Below, one piece after another: positions 29,848 to 40,563 of a DNA stretch of 49,448 bases. The notes below the pieces were generated by a model. That model was not told where the DNA came from. It was given only the letters and a program-made list of their open reading frames with translations, and ran no database searches. Origin of the DNA: Zygnema cylindricum (lineage: Eukaryota; Streptophyta; Zygnematophyceae; Zygnematales; Zygnemataceae). Made by a program: the position numbers and the translations under genes. The stretch is taken from positions 63,752 to 113,199 of the forward strand of contig JBBHKE010000503.1 in the NCBI GenBank assembly GCA_037447655.1. Reading direction: 5' to 3'. Every line of letters begins with the position of its first letter. Within the stretch, counting starts at the first letter, position 1.

Positions 29848-30883
29848 TGTTGAAATTAACAAATTTCTAGAGTATTTTCTAGGTTTAAATATGTTAGTAT
29901 AAAGGAAAAGAAAAAGACGGACAGCCTGCATCCACCTCCTCTCTCTAGCCCCCATACTTGTTGTAGTCACTGAAGGATAGAGAGGGTGATTGATCCATGG
30001 CTACCTTAGTTCAATAGGCAGTTATTTTTAGTAGGTTACTAAAAATATGCTTGACGACCAAGGATTTGATCCGTGTACCTGCTGTTTGTCAAGGTGGCCG
30101 ATAGCGGTCAGCTTTATCCTATTAGACTAGGACCAATGCTAAATGCTATAGTATCTGATAGATATATATTTATTTAGAAGAGAACAAATTCATTTACCTG
30201 AAACTCTCTACGACATGCATAGATATTGTTTTACCAAGTACAAAATACGGTACTACTTTGAAACGGATACCGCGCATTTTGTTTCGACAGCGAAACAAAT
30301 ATTGCGCAAGTATTTATAACGGCTGAGATCGCATTTCGAGTCAAATCTAACGGCGCGTATCATCCCCAAAATCCCGAAATGGTCACTTTGGCATTTAGTG
30401 ACGTGGCATGACCAAGCGCCAGGTGGAGAGATGACACTCGATCGCGGGAATTCCGAGGAACGTACGGACGAGTGAAAAATTGACACGCGTCCGCTTAATG
30501 GCCTTGTCGTACAAAGGTCGTACAAAAAGTACATCGACAGTAGTACTTTTATATACGGTACAGTACTCTGATTGGTTCATACAGTTAATAGATAAAGGTT
30601 GTGAGAGGGAGCTAGGACTTAGAAAAATCTGGTAGATGGTCTTCTCTCTTTTTGAGAGGTTGTATAAATTGGCATTTTTGTCGGCTTATAACTTATCGCC
30701 TGGTTGGGGTTTTCCAGAGATTCTTTTTCCTACGCACTCAGGGGAGTCCATGCTGCACAAGGTTGCAGTCAGATTGTTTGCTTGCCCGCTTGGGTAGCAG
30801 TGGTTCGCATTGAAAGTGGGTTAGTTAATTACTATCTAGAGGTTTCCTGTATTTTGTAGTCCAATGGAGGACACAAAATTTCA
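29848..30883 (+). repeat. Q 5' LTR (1036 bp)
   Basis: TGTTGAAATTAACAAATTTC to AAAATTTCA. It includes the antisense tRNA-like module near 30058-30140 (T arm partly decayed), the GTAC cluster, CCAAT (inverted) and TATA boxes, and the gag ATG at 30864, 20 bases before the LTR end. Confidence 0.93.
30509..30668 (+). promoter_or_regulatory. Q LTR promoter: six GTAC motifs, inverted CCAAT, TATA
   Basis: GTAC occurs at 30509, 30520, 30529, 30543, 30558 and 30563. ATTGG (inverted CCAAT) is at 30571-30575 and TATAAA at 30663-30668. The layout recurs in the other family-1 LTRs. GTAC is the core bound by plant SBP-domain factors, which is known biology; their involvement here is inference. Confidence 0.6.
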
Positions 30884-31346
30884 GGTTATGGGTTCACCCT
30901 TTAGGGTGCCTACCTTCAATGGATCTGGGTTCATCTATTTGGAAGCCGTGATGATGGGAGCTTTGTGCGAAAAACGATACTGGGGTATCGTCAGTGGACA
31001 AGTGAAACGTCCACCTTCGAGAACTCCACCAGGATTTGGAGGAGTAAGGTTTCCTACAACAACGGCTGCCGAGGAGGCAGATGATGGGGACAGCAGTGTG
31101 TCCGAAAAGGGGAAAGGGAAGGAGACACCCCTTACTCCTATTGCCACAATACTGGGAGCGGCGACCGTGAAGACCGCGGAGAACGATACTCAAATGTGCG
31201 AGGATGTAAACATGGCTGCCAAGAACTTCATTCTGAGGCACCTCACTCAAGCTTTGGCCACCCCTCATCTTCATATTTACAAGGCTGAGGAGTTGTGGGT
31301 GAGTTTGGTGGAGATTTATAGAGCTGGAACTATTCAGGAGCTCTAG
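30864..31346 (+). pseudogene. gag: Q gag, N-terminal 160 codons
   Basis: Gag starts at ATG 30864, within the LTR. It reads MEDTKFQVMG through the primer site, then a conserved VPTFNGSGF block, PPGFGGVRFP, an acidic DDGDSSVSEKGKGKE segment, FILRHLT and SLVEIYRAGTIQEL, and stops at TAG 31344-31346. Sister copies continue past this point only in broken form, and the expected gag dimer region continues in another frame to 31416. I chose this start because the LTR ATG and the following codons are kept in most LTR copies. Confidence 0.8.
30884..30898 (+). promoter_or_regulatory. Q primer binding site (initiator tRNA-Met anticodon-arm type)
   Basis: GGTTATGGGTTCACC directly after the LTR. It is the E2 site with two changes (CC to TT). 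In this family the site lies inside the gag reading frame. Confidence 0.75.
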
Positions 31347-31416
31347 TTGGCTGAGCAAAAGCTAGTGAGTTACACTTTAAAGGAAGAAAGATGTAAGATA
31401 TTTGTAATGATCTTTC

Positions 31417-32451
31417 TTGTTTGTATATGGAGATGGAAAGTGCCGGACAAGTACAATGAAAATGAAAGTTAACACCCTTATCATGAAGTTACCAGTTGAG
31501 TTCGAGAACATAGTGTACCGAGTACAAGAAATGCAATGGAACACAGTGGTGAGGATGATACTTGTGCAGGAAAACACAATGGAGATTAGGAGAGGAGGAA
31601 AGAGCATTCAAGCTCTAGCAGCAGGAGGGGACCGATGGGGGAAGGACCCGAAGAAACCTTACAAAGGGGAAAGAGATCATTCTGGGGGACCGAGGCCCCC
31701 AAAGGGTCTTTGTCATTTTTGCAAAAAGTCGGGACACTTCATCGCAGATTGTGTCAAGCTGTCGGAGCTGAGGCTCCAAGAGAACCGTGGAGGGGGTTCT
31801 TCCGGAGGGAAGAAAAAGGCACTTGTGGTTACAAAAGTGACAGGAGAAACCGAGGATGAGTCCTCTGAGGAGGATGGGGAGCTTCTTCTTGACGAGAGTC
31901 TGGAGGAGAAGGAGATCCCTCGGAGACAGAAGTGTGCCCTTGGAGCAATTCGGGAAGCTCCACAGGAAGGATGGATTATCGACTCAGGTGCATCCATGCA
32001 TATGTGTCGTGATAAAGAACTCTTCACTAAGCTAAGAAAGATCCTTACTGTAGAGATAGAGTATGGGGATGGGAGAGTGGTTACTATAGATCTAGTGGGA
32101 TCAGTAGATCTGAAAGTCTTAGTGGAGGGTAAGACTTCTATACTTACATTCTCAGATGTACTCTACATTCCTCAACTGAGTAAAAATCTTGTCTCTACGT
32201 CTGTGTTAAATAACAAAGAGTTTGATACCTTCACCAGAAAGGGAGTCTTTACAGCTAAGTATGGGGATGAAATTTACTTCACAGCAGATAAGGGTAGCCA
32301 AGGAATGTTTAGGCTTAACTTGAGTAATGAAAAGAAGAATGCTTACTATGTTGGTGTTCCTAAGATGATGATTTGGCATAAGCGGTTGGGGCATGTGCAT
32401 TTTGATAGGTTAAGGGAAATTAAAAAACTTGGGGTAGTAGATGGCATTTAG
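31417..32451 (+). pseudogene. pol: Q gag C-terminus, zinc knuckle, protease and integrase N-terminus
   Basis: A 344-codon open stretch. Residues 75-110 hold a basic linker and an intact zinc knuckle, CHFCKKSGHFIADC (31711-31752). The protease active site WIIDSGASMHM is intact (DSGAS 31981-31995), followed by DVLYIPQLSKNLVS. The C-terminal end is the zinc-binding GAG-pre-integrase HKRLGHVHFDRL. It ends at TAG 32449, where E1 and P have a Gln codon. Both the zinc knuckle and protease motifs are complete, unlike E1. Confidence 0.9.
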
Positions 32452-33530
32452 TTTGGGGATAATGAAATGATGGATGATTGTAGTGGTTGTGCTCAAGGTA
32501 AGGCTCATAGACTTCCCTTTCCCAAAGCCACCACATATAGAGGTGAGAGTGTGTTAGATTTGGTCCACACAGATATTTGGGGACCTGGAAAAGTACCTTC
32601 GGTTGGAGGAAAGAGGTTTATGATGACAGTAACTGATGACTGGTCTAGATACTCTAGAGTCTACTTTCTGAAAACAAAGTCTGAAGCATCAACTTACTTC
32701 AAAAAATATAAAGCTTGGAGTGAAAAGTTGCATGAAACCCCCATTAAGAGGATAAAGAGTGATAATGGGGGGGGAATATACCTCTAACGAGTTTGAGGAA
32801 TATTTGAGATATGAGGGAGTGCAGCACCAGAAAACTGTACCATATAACCTATAACAAAATGGGGTAGCTGAGAGGTTGAATCGAACACTAGGAGATAGTG
32901 TACGCAGTATGTTGGCTGACAAGAAAATAGGAAAGAGATTTTGGGCAGAAGCAATGAACTGTGCCAACAACTTCAAGAATAGAGTCCTTACCTCAGCTGT
33001 AAACAGAGTGACACCTTATGAGAGATGGGTTGGAAGGAAACCAGATATCTCACACCTTAAAGTATTTGGTAGCCAAATTTACAGTGTTGACACGGATAGG
33101 AAAAACTGGAAACTAGATGCTAAAGGAAAACCTGGATACTTTGTGGGATATGATGAGGATGTTAAGGGATATAGAATCTATGACTTAGCAAAGAAAGATA
33201 TCATTCTGGTCAAACACTTAGTTGTCATGGATGAAGGGAAGTCATTTGACCCCTTCAAATATACAAAGAAGATAAGGATCAGATTTGAGTCCGAAAGTGA
33301 GGAGAACTCGGTCGTTCCCGAAAGGGACATGGGTGAAACCGTGATTACAGATTCAGGGGAGATCCAAGATACAGGAGACTCACCGGAAACCTCACATACT
33401 CCTATGGACTTCGAGGAGATAGAAGAAGCGGGACAAGAACCGTTTCCATGGACAGGAGAGCCGATGAGACAGTGAGAAGAAATCCAAGACTTCCATCATT
33501 CTTGCTTCGGAGTTTGAGGGAGGAAGGAGG
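32452..33530 (+). pseudogene. pol: Q integrase
   Basis: Catalyses insertion of the cDNA, leaving 5-bp duplications. The frame 32467-32787 has CSGCAQGKAH, HTDIWGPGKVPS (first Asp) and IKSDNGG (second Asp). A run of eight G at 32767-32774, instead of the shorter run in E1 and P, shifts the frame. The frame 32876-33475 continues with the C-terminal domain (RFWAEAMNCAN, TPYERWVGRK, HLKVFGSQIYSVD, GYFVGYDEDVKGYR). The Glu motif region NGVAERLNRT is present just before it (32862-32891). Confidence 0.9.
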
Positions 33531-35184
33531 AGCAGCAAAAGATTACAGGAAAAACAAGCCGCTAATAAGGTAACTAAGCTATCTCACCCTAATGAGCCTC
33601 TGTCTTACTCGGAGGAAGTGAATGGTCTAGAGAAAGAAAGATGGATTAGAGCTATAAATGATGAGATGGCTTCTATCATGGAAGCAAATACTTGGGAACT
33701 AGCAGATTGTCCTTTACACAGAAAACCTATTGGGTGTAAATGGGTATTTAAACTAAAACTGAACCCAGATAATACAATTGAGAGGTATAAGGCTCGATTG
33801 GTAGCGAAGGGGTTCACCCAGAAGGAGGGGATTGACTATGAGGAGACCTTTGCTCCAGTTGTTCGGTTCCCATCAGTAAGGATTCTCCTCAGCCTGGCAG
33901 CAGCGAAGACATGGAAATCCACCAGATGGACATTAAGACTGCGTTTCTTAATGGTGAGTTAAAGGAAGAAATTTTCATGAGACAACCCGAGGGGTTCGTG
34001 GAAGAAGGAGAAGAGAGCAAAATCTGCAGGCTCATAAAATCCTTATATGGACTGAAGCAGGCTCCGCGACAGTGGAATAAGAAACTAGATGAGTTTCTTA
34101 CCAGTTTGGGATACATCCGTATCAGCTCTGACCATTCTATCTATATGTTTGAAGATGAGAATGGTGTCATTTTTATTGCAATTTATGTGGATGATCTGCT
34201 GGTGTTGAGTAAATCCTTGGAAAAGATCAATAAGTAAAAAACATATCTTAGAAGCAGATTTGATATGAAGGATTTAGGGGAGGCAAAATATATTTTGGCG
34301 ATTCAAATGGAGAGAGATAGGGGGAAGAAGGTTATCAGACTTACTCAAAAAGAAGCAATAGGTAATATGCTTGAGAAATTCCATATGGAAAATGCAAACA
34401 GTTGTACTACTCCCATGGACTTGAAAAAAGTAAGTGATGGGAGTGTAGAAGGAGGAGTGATGATCTTAGATGATCAAATGAGTCCAGATGAGAGAGAGTT
34501 TATGAAGTCTATCCCTTAAAGACAGGTCGTAGGAATTCTAATCTATCTTATGAATTGTACCAGGCCGGACATAGCGGCAGCAGTTGGAGTACTCAGTAGG
34601 AGTCTTAATGATCCTAGGAAGAGAGACTGGGAGGCAGCCAAGAGAGTCATGAGATATCTGGTGGGAACTAGAGACTTATGGTTGCATTTGGGAGGGGAGC
34701 ACACTGACATCATTACTTGGAGTGATGCCAGTTATGGGGACGCACCGATGAGAAGATGCACTTCTAGGTATGTGTTGTATGTTGGGGAAGGTGCATGTTG
34801 TTGGAGCAGTAAGCAACAAAAGGTGGTTGCTCAGTCTACTATCGAGGCTGAGTACATGGCCTCTTGTTCTGCAGTGAAAGAGTTGATGTGGGTCAAATCC
34901 TTGCTGTAAGAACTGGGGTATATGAAAGAGGGAGTGCATGAAGTGTTTTGAGATAATCAAGCTGCCATTGCAAATGCAGCTAATCCAAAACATCATTTTA
35001 AAGCTAAGCATATGGACATAAGATTGAGTTTTGTGAGGGAAAAGTTGAGAATAAGATTGTGAATCATATATATGGATTTGATGAGGAAATGGTGGCTGAT
35101 ATGATGACAAAACCAGTGCCCTCTCATAAATTGAAATATTGTAGAGAATAATGTGGACCAAAACTGAAGGTAAAATTAGACTAG
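33531..35184 (+). pseudogene. pol: Q reverse transcriptase and RNase H
   Basis: RT begins at 33618 (RAINDEMASIMEANTWEL, KWVFKLKLNPDNTIERYKAR). One lost base near 33903 moves to the frame 33911-34237, with QMDIKTAFLNGELKEE, SLYGLKQAPRQWNKK and YVDDLLVLS (YVDD 34183-34194). The frame 34265-34519 (KDLGEAKYILAIQ) and 34550-34909 (NDPRKRDWEAAKR, WSDASYGDAPMRRC, IEAEYMASCS) follow. The CDNQ motif has a stop for Cys, leaving DNQAA. It ends before the polypurine tract aaaataaagggag (35185-35197). Confidence 0.92.
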
Positions 35185-35197
35185 AAAATAAAGGGAG

Positions 35198-36235
35198 TGT
35201 TGAAATTAATAGATTTCAAGAGTATTTTTTAGGTTTAAATATGTTGGTATAAAATAAAAAGAAAAGAACGAACGGCCTGCCTCCACCTCCTCTCTCTAGC
35301 CCCCATACTTGTTGTTGTCACATAATGATAGAGAGAGTGGTTGATCCATGGCTGCTTTAGTTCAACAGGCAGTTTTCTTTAGTAGGTTACTAAAAATATA
35401 CTTGACGGACTCGGGATTTGATCCCGGTACCTGCCGTTCGTCAAGTTGGCCGATAGCGGTCAGCTGTATCCTTTTAGACTAGGACCAATGCTAAATGCGA
35501 TAGTATGTGATAAAAATAAATTTATTTAGAAGGGAACAAATTCATTTAATTGAAACTCTATACGGCATGGATAGATACAGTTTTATAAAGTACGAAGTAC
35601 GATACTACTTTGAAACGGATACCGCGCATTTTGTTTCGACAGCGAAACAAGTATCGCGCAAGTATTTATAACGGCTGAGATTGCATTTCGAGTCAAATTC
35701 AACGGCGCACATTATCGCCAAAATCCTGGAATGGTCACTTTGGCATATAATGACGTGCCATGACCTGGCGCCAGGTGGAGAGATAACATTTGGTCGCGGG
35801 AATTTCGAGGAATGTACGGACGAGTGGAAAATGGACACGCGTCCGCTTAATGGCCTTGTCGTACAAAGGTCGTACAAAAAGTACATTGGCAATAATACTT
35901 TTATGTACTGTATAGTATTCTGATTGGTTGGTACCGTTAGTAGATAGGGGTTGTGAGAGGGAGCTAGGAATTAGAAAAATCTGGTAGATGGTCTTCTCTC
36001 TCTTTGAGAGGTTGTATAAACTTGGCATTTTTGCCGACTTATAACTTATCGGTTGGTTGGCCATTTTTAGTGATTATTTTTGCTACGGACTCAAGGGAGT
36101 CCAGGCTGCACAAGGGTGCAGTCAAATTGTCATTTTGCCTACTTCGGCAGGAGTGGTTGTGGCTTGAAGTGGGTTAGTTAAATACTATCTAGAGGCTTCC
36201 TGTATTTGTAGTCCAATGGAGGACGCAGAATTTCA
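35198..36235 (+). repeat. Q 3' LTR (1038 bp)
   Basis: TGTTGAAATTAATAGATTTC to CGCAGAATTTCA. Antisense module with CGGG-ATTTGAT-CCCG near 35412-35427, GTAC cluster, ATTGG near 35922, TATAAA near 36015, gag ATG about 36218. It differs from its own 5' LTR at many sites. Confidence 0.93.
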
Positions 36236-36317
36236 TAACACGAGTCATAACACACTTACGTCGCCGGTTGTTCCGTTAAGCCAGTCTAGTCGGCTGTAAC
36301 ACGAATCATAACTGGAG

Positions 36318-36466
36318 TATAATCCAGCGTTGAAAATGCCTCGTCGCCGGTTGGTCAGCATCTATGACAAAAGAAGTAAAAGACCTTCATTCTATTGTTG
36401 TATAATCCAGCGACAAAAATGCCTCGTCACTGGTAGGTTAGCATCCATGACAAAAGACAAAAAAAT
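36318..36466 (+). repeat. 75-bp tandem pair in A2
   Basis: Counterpart of 15797-15945: two units with ataatccagcg, atgcctcgtc and gacaaaag. The stretch 36467-37479 that follows is the AT-rich non-coding counterpart of 15946-16958, with nothing recognised in it. Confidence 0.7.
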
Positions 36467-37479
36467 ATCATCATTCCATGGCGGATGCAAACATGTACAA
36501 GACATAATCATTTGGTAGAAAACATAATACAGTCATATGTAGAGTGAAAAAATGTGTAATACCATGTAGTTTATGACAAAAATAAACAATTATGACTCCA
36601 AAATTTCACTATTGTACACACTCTGAAACTGAATCTAGGCCCTTAACTCCTAAAAATTTCTATACCTTTCCATTTTCTCTTAAATCGACTATCTTTTATC
36701 TTTTTTTAATTCCATTTTTGTAGAAATCATTTCACTATCCTCGTGTATTACAGGAAAAATATAAAGTCGAAAGTAATATGATGTCGGAAATAAATCAAAA
36801 ACTTTGGCCCCAACTTGAAAAAAAAAGAGGATTTAGATTCAATTGTTGATCCGTTAAAAGGTCCAAGGGTTTTTTATGGGTTTTTAGAGTTTATCAGAGT
36901 ATTTTTATTACATCGTACTTTAAGCGGGAAGAAAATTTGTTCCACATTTTTTTTATATTATTATTAATTGGCTGAAAATCCCTTTTTAATGACATGAAAC
37001 GAAAAGTAAAATACACATTTGTATGTTTTTGAATCCATTGACAATAACAAATGTGACAAGCGTACAGATTACAAAACCGACTATTATTATAAAAATCTAA
37101 CACAAAAGATAATAAACGAATATATCTTTCTTTTTTAAATATTCTCAACATTTTTCTCAACACCCTCACTATCAATATTTATAAGCGTTAATAAAATGAA
37201 GCTTAAAGCAAATGGTTAACTGAAAAGGTGAGAGGAGAGAAACAAAAGCAACACCAGAAAAAAAAAAACATATGAATTACCTTGAAATAACCCTTCATAG
37301 AATAAAAATGATAATAAAAATTCTGAAAGACATAACCGTTTGTAGAAAATTGACAGCAAAGTGAAAGGATTACAATATATGACCTATCATAAGTGTCCAA
37401 AAATTGTTTTTGAATGTTAGGATGGAAAATGGCATTTGCCAAGTCTTATGGAACCACCAGCAAGAGAATAGGCTTTTAC

Positions 37480-37524
37480 CTCGTCATCAATGGTGGAGTT
37501 GGCTGGCAGCAAAATGTTCGCCAT
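37480..37524 (-). CDS. Possible host-gene first exon, A2 copy
   Basis: Identical to 16959-17003: ATG at 37524, 15 codons MANILLPANSTIDDE, then the donor-like GTAAAA. The same telo-box-containing upstream region (37525-37871) follows on its 5' side, including the 48-bp minisatellite at 37595-37729. Confidence 0.35.
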
Positions 37525-37594
37525 CGCGTACTACAAAACCCTAAAAAGGTAAGCGCCCTAAAAATGTAAGCCGACGGCAGGAAAGCCATGACTT

Positions 37595-37729
37595 GGGCGA
37601 CGTGTAATCCATGGAGGTGAAAGAGGAAGCGAGCGATGCCGTGGGCGACGTGCAATCCATGGAGGTGAAGGAGGAAGCGAGCAATGACGTGGGCGACGTG
37701 CTATCCATAGAGGTGAAAGAGGAAGCGAG
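37595..37729 (+). repeat. 48-bp minisatellite, A2 copy
   Basis: Counterpart of 17074-17208, with the same number of units and no visible change. Confidence 0.75.
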
Positions 37730-38451
37730 AATCTCACAAATCCCTGTTGGAAAAAAAAAATTAGGATGGCGGCGCAGACAGGATGGCGGCGAAGTCGTCA
37801 GATTCCACAGGGAAAAAAAAAGGGAAGACCGGCTGCGATTGGACATAAAAAGCGTGACTTGCGATTGGTCCAAAGAGATTATATTTTGTGACGTCTATCC
37901 GCATTTGACGTTACCTTACGAATATATCACACATGCCAAATGTTGTATATTTATTCAATTTTTGTTAGTATGTTCACTCTACTTCATGTGCCATTATGGT
38001 AAAAGACCCATATTAAAGTTAAAAGTTACTTCTTTCAAGGGGCATTTTGATAAGTTTGTTTTTTTTAGAATTAATATTTACGCTAAAACAGACGCGATCT
38101 TATATTAGAATAAATTTTTAATGAAATTGGTGCGAATTTTCGTATTCTAACTGAATACATGGAATGTTAAGCTGAAGTTACAAAGTAATTATAAAAATAC
38201 AGGCAAACACGTGTTTTCGCCATTGTACTATAAACTTCTAATACGTAAATTAAGTCAAATTTTCACATTGACGACAATGTTGTCGACGGACGAGAGATAT
38301 GCGAACAATTTTTTTTTGATATGATTGAGTCTTTTTGTTTATTGCGACTCCACATGCGACCGCGAGTCTATTAAATCGGTAATTGTACCTTTTTATTTAA
38401 AAAAATACAATATTGCACGATCATACGTCGTCCATACTCCACACTATTTAA

Positions 38452-38599
38452 AACGAACCTATATTAGAATTATTAACGCTAACTAAACCTTACCTAAAAT
38501 AGTGTAATGAAAATTTTAGAATCATTTACTCTATTTAAAATGATAGAGTCGAAATTTAGGGCGACCGAATTAGCGTTATTTACTCTAATTAGGATTCGT
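38452..38599. mobile_element. Fold-back (MITE-like) inverted repeat, A2 copy
   Basis: Counterpart of 17931-18078. The arms show no visible change. Confidence 0.5.
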
Positions 38600-38619
38600 G
38601 GTGTAATGTACTATCACTA

Positions 38620-39392
38620 CGTTGTTGTTCAAATCGTGCGATTTTTTCAATTTTTCGAATTTCTACGTATAATTTGTGACTGTTGAAAAAATCTTAAAAC
38701 AACGCGATGTACTTTCTGTCCGGTAAACTGAACAGCCAATTTACGGGAAAAAAATAGTTTTTCCCGTAAAATGTACGGTTACGAAATGTACGGAATTTGA
38801 CGAAAACATACGTCGCAGTTATTTGTACTTTCTTTCCAGTAAACTAAACAGAAGTTTCATGGGACATGTACGTAATTTTATTCAAAATGTACGGACATTT
38901 TCAAAAAGAGACATTGAAATGTCACACTATTTGGGCACGGTAAGATTGAAAATTTTATGAGTGTTTTTTTTTTTTTTTTTTAAAGAAGCCGCCATAAAAT
39001 ACAGATAAGATAACAGATAAGATAAAGGATAAGATAGTATCAGAAAGACAAACTTTGAGAAATTTTTTGCAATAGCCAAGATTTGAACCTGGCACTAGGC
39101 TACTTCGAAAGAATCTATTTTACAATTTACCGCTACTAGTCAATGAGGAAATTCCGATACACAAACGCAATGTGATATATATATATTTAAATATTTAAAA
39201 TTGTTTAGTGCTCATTTAACGGAAAACTTGCATACTCCGGTATATGTAAAATTCGTTTTTTTTACATGTTCGGAATAGTACAGATGAAAATTCATTAACG
39301 ATTTTAACGATTTTTTCAAATCGTTCAATGAGTTCGTTACGTATAATTCATCGCGATAAAATCGTTCGCACTAAACAGTTTGAACAACTTTG
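38620..39392. mobile_element. hAT-type element (773 bp), A2 copy
   Basis: Counterpart of 18099-18871 with the same TATCACTA duplication (38612-38619 and 39393-39400). It was copied along with the duplicon and is not an independent insertion. Confidence 0.87.
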
Positions 39393-39400
39393 TATCACTA

Positions 39401-40084
39401 TAAATAAATATTATATCCTACATCGTATTAATAGTTTGTACGGTTTTAGTATGCCATGCCTTGTATTAGAATCGGGTCAGTACTTTGGAGAGCAAGAACT
39501 TTAGTCCAAATAAACAATTTTACAACCACACATCATAGAACCATAAGCGTATGACTCTTTCTACGAAGTCCATTTTATAACAGTATATTACAAAACAGTT
39601 TCAAAATTTATGGTTTACAGATCGACAGACTACAAATGTAAACCCTAAAAAATCTCCCGCCATTGCTATCTTTTTTTTTTATATCTTACCAATTTATCGG
39701 ATTTCAGTGCGTCGAATGGAGTCACGCATAAATTTTGGGTAGGTTGGCAACCAATTCACACCACACAAGATTTTAGTGATGTTGTATGAGGACTTTTCAC
39801 ACAAATTAGGGCTTATCGAGTTGCCAACCGCAATTTTCACATACACACTTTCGTCTAAAATGGATCCTTGCTCCTCATAACTATATTTTACTCGACTCCT
39901 TTCGAGGTCTTTCTTTATGTCCTCCTGCCACCATAGCACCAACCGTTTATTTGGGTAATCGATCTCTCGTGACATCTATCATTAATTCGAGGTTGTGGTG
40001 GCATTCGTCATTAGTTTAAGGTTTGTGGTGGACGATAGTCTTATCTTGGCCCATGAGACTCTATTGTCGACAAAGGCTCATTAT
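39401..40084. other. Unassigned stretch with small ORF, A2 copy
   Basis: Counterpart of 18880-19563. The same 93-codon minus-strand frame is at 39975-39694. Confidence 0.3.
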
Positions 40085-40542
40085 TAGTGTTGTGTATTTG
40101 TAAAAATATTGTCGCGATAACACATATACAGATAGTTATCGCTTATCGAACGGTCAAAGTTACCGATATATTTGTACTTTCTGTACTTTTTGTCTAGAGT
40201 ACACGTGGCAAGTTTCTAGTGGATCCCAAGGAAAAAGGGGACAAAGCCATGGCGTCGGATGTGAAAGGTACATCGTTTCAACCAAAGCCGTACTAAAGCC
40301 GTACATATCTTATGCTGGCGACTGTACTTTCGGCTTGTACAAATGATCTGATTGGTAGGCACCTCAGTAGATAGGGGTTGTGAGTAGGGCGTCAAGGGAA
40401 TAACACGTACAGTTGAGTGAACTGGCCGTACGTTTATCTGTACGTACCTTACATATATCTCCATACCGATGTATCGATTATCGGTTACCCGAAAAATGGC
40501 CCATATCGGTTATCGACAAATCCTTACCCATACATAACACTA
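40085..40542. mobile_element. hAT-type MITE with captured LTR fragment, A2 copy
   Basis: Counterpart of 19564-20021, with the CTCATTAT duplication at 40077-40084 and 40543-40550. Confidence 0.88.
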
Positions 40543-40563
40543 CTCATTATCATTTCAACAATC

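Larger units (their letters stand above)
29848..36235 (+). mobile_element. Element Q: most complete family-1 Ty1-copia retrotransposon (6388 bp)
   Basis: 5' LTR 29848-30883, primer site 30884-30898, gag, protease, integrase, RT and RNase H in copia order, polypurine tract 35185-35197, 3' LTR 35198-36235. It is flanked by TAATA (29843-29847) and TAACA (36236-36240), a 4-of-5 match. All domains are present, but stops (31344, 32449, about 34235, 34516) and frameshifts (about 32770, 33900, 35040) prevent a full polyprotein. Its LTRs differ clearly from each other. The high density of breaks suggests an old insertion. Confidence 0.95.
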
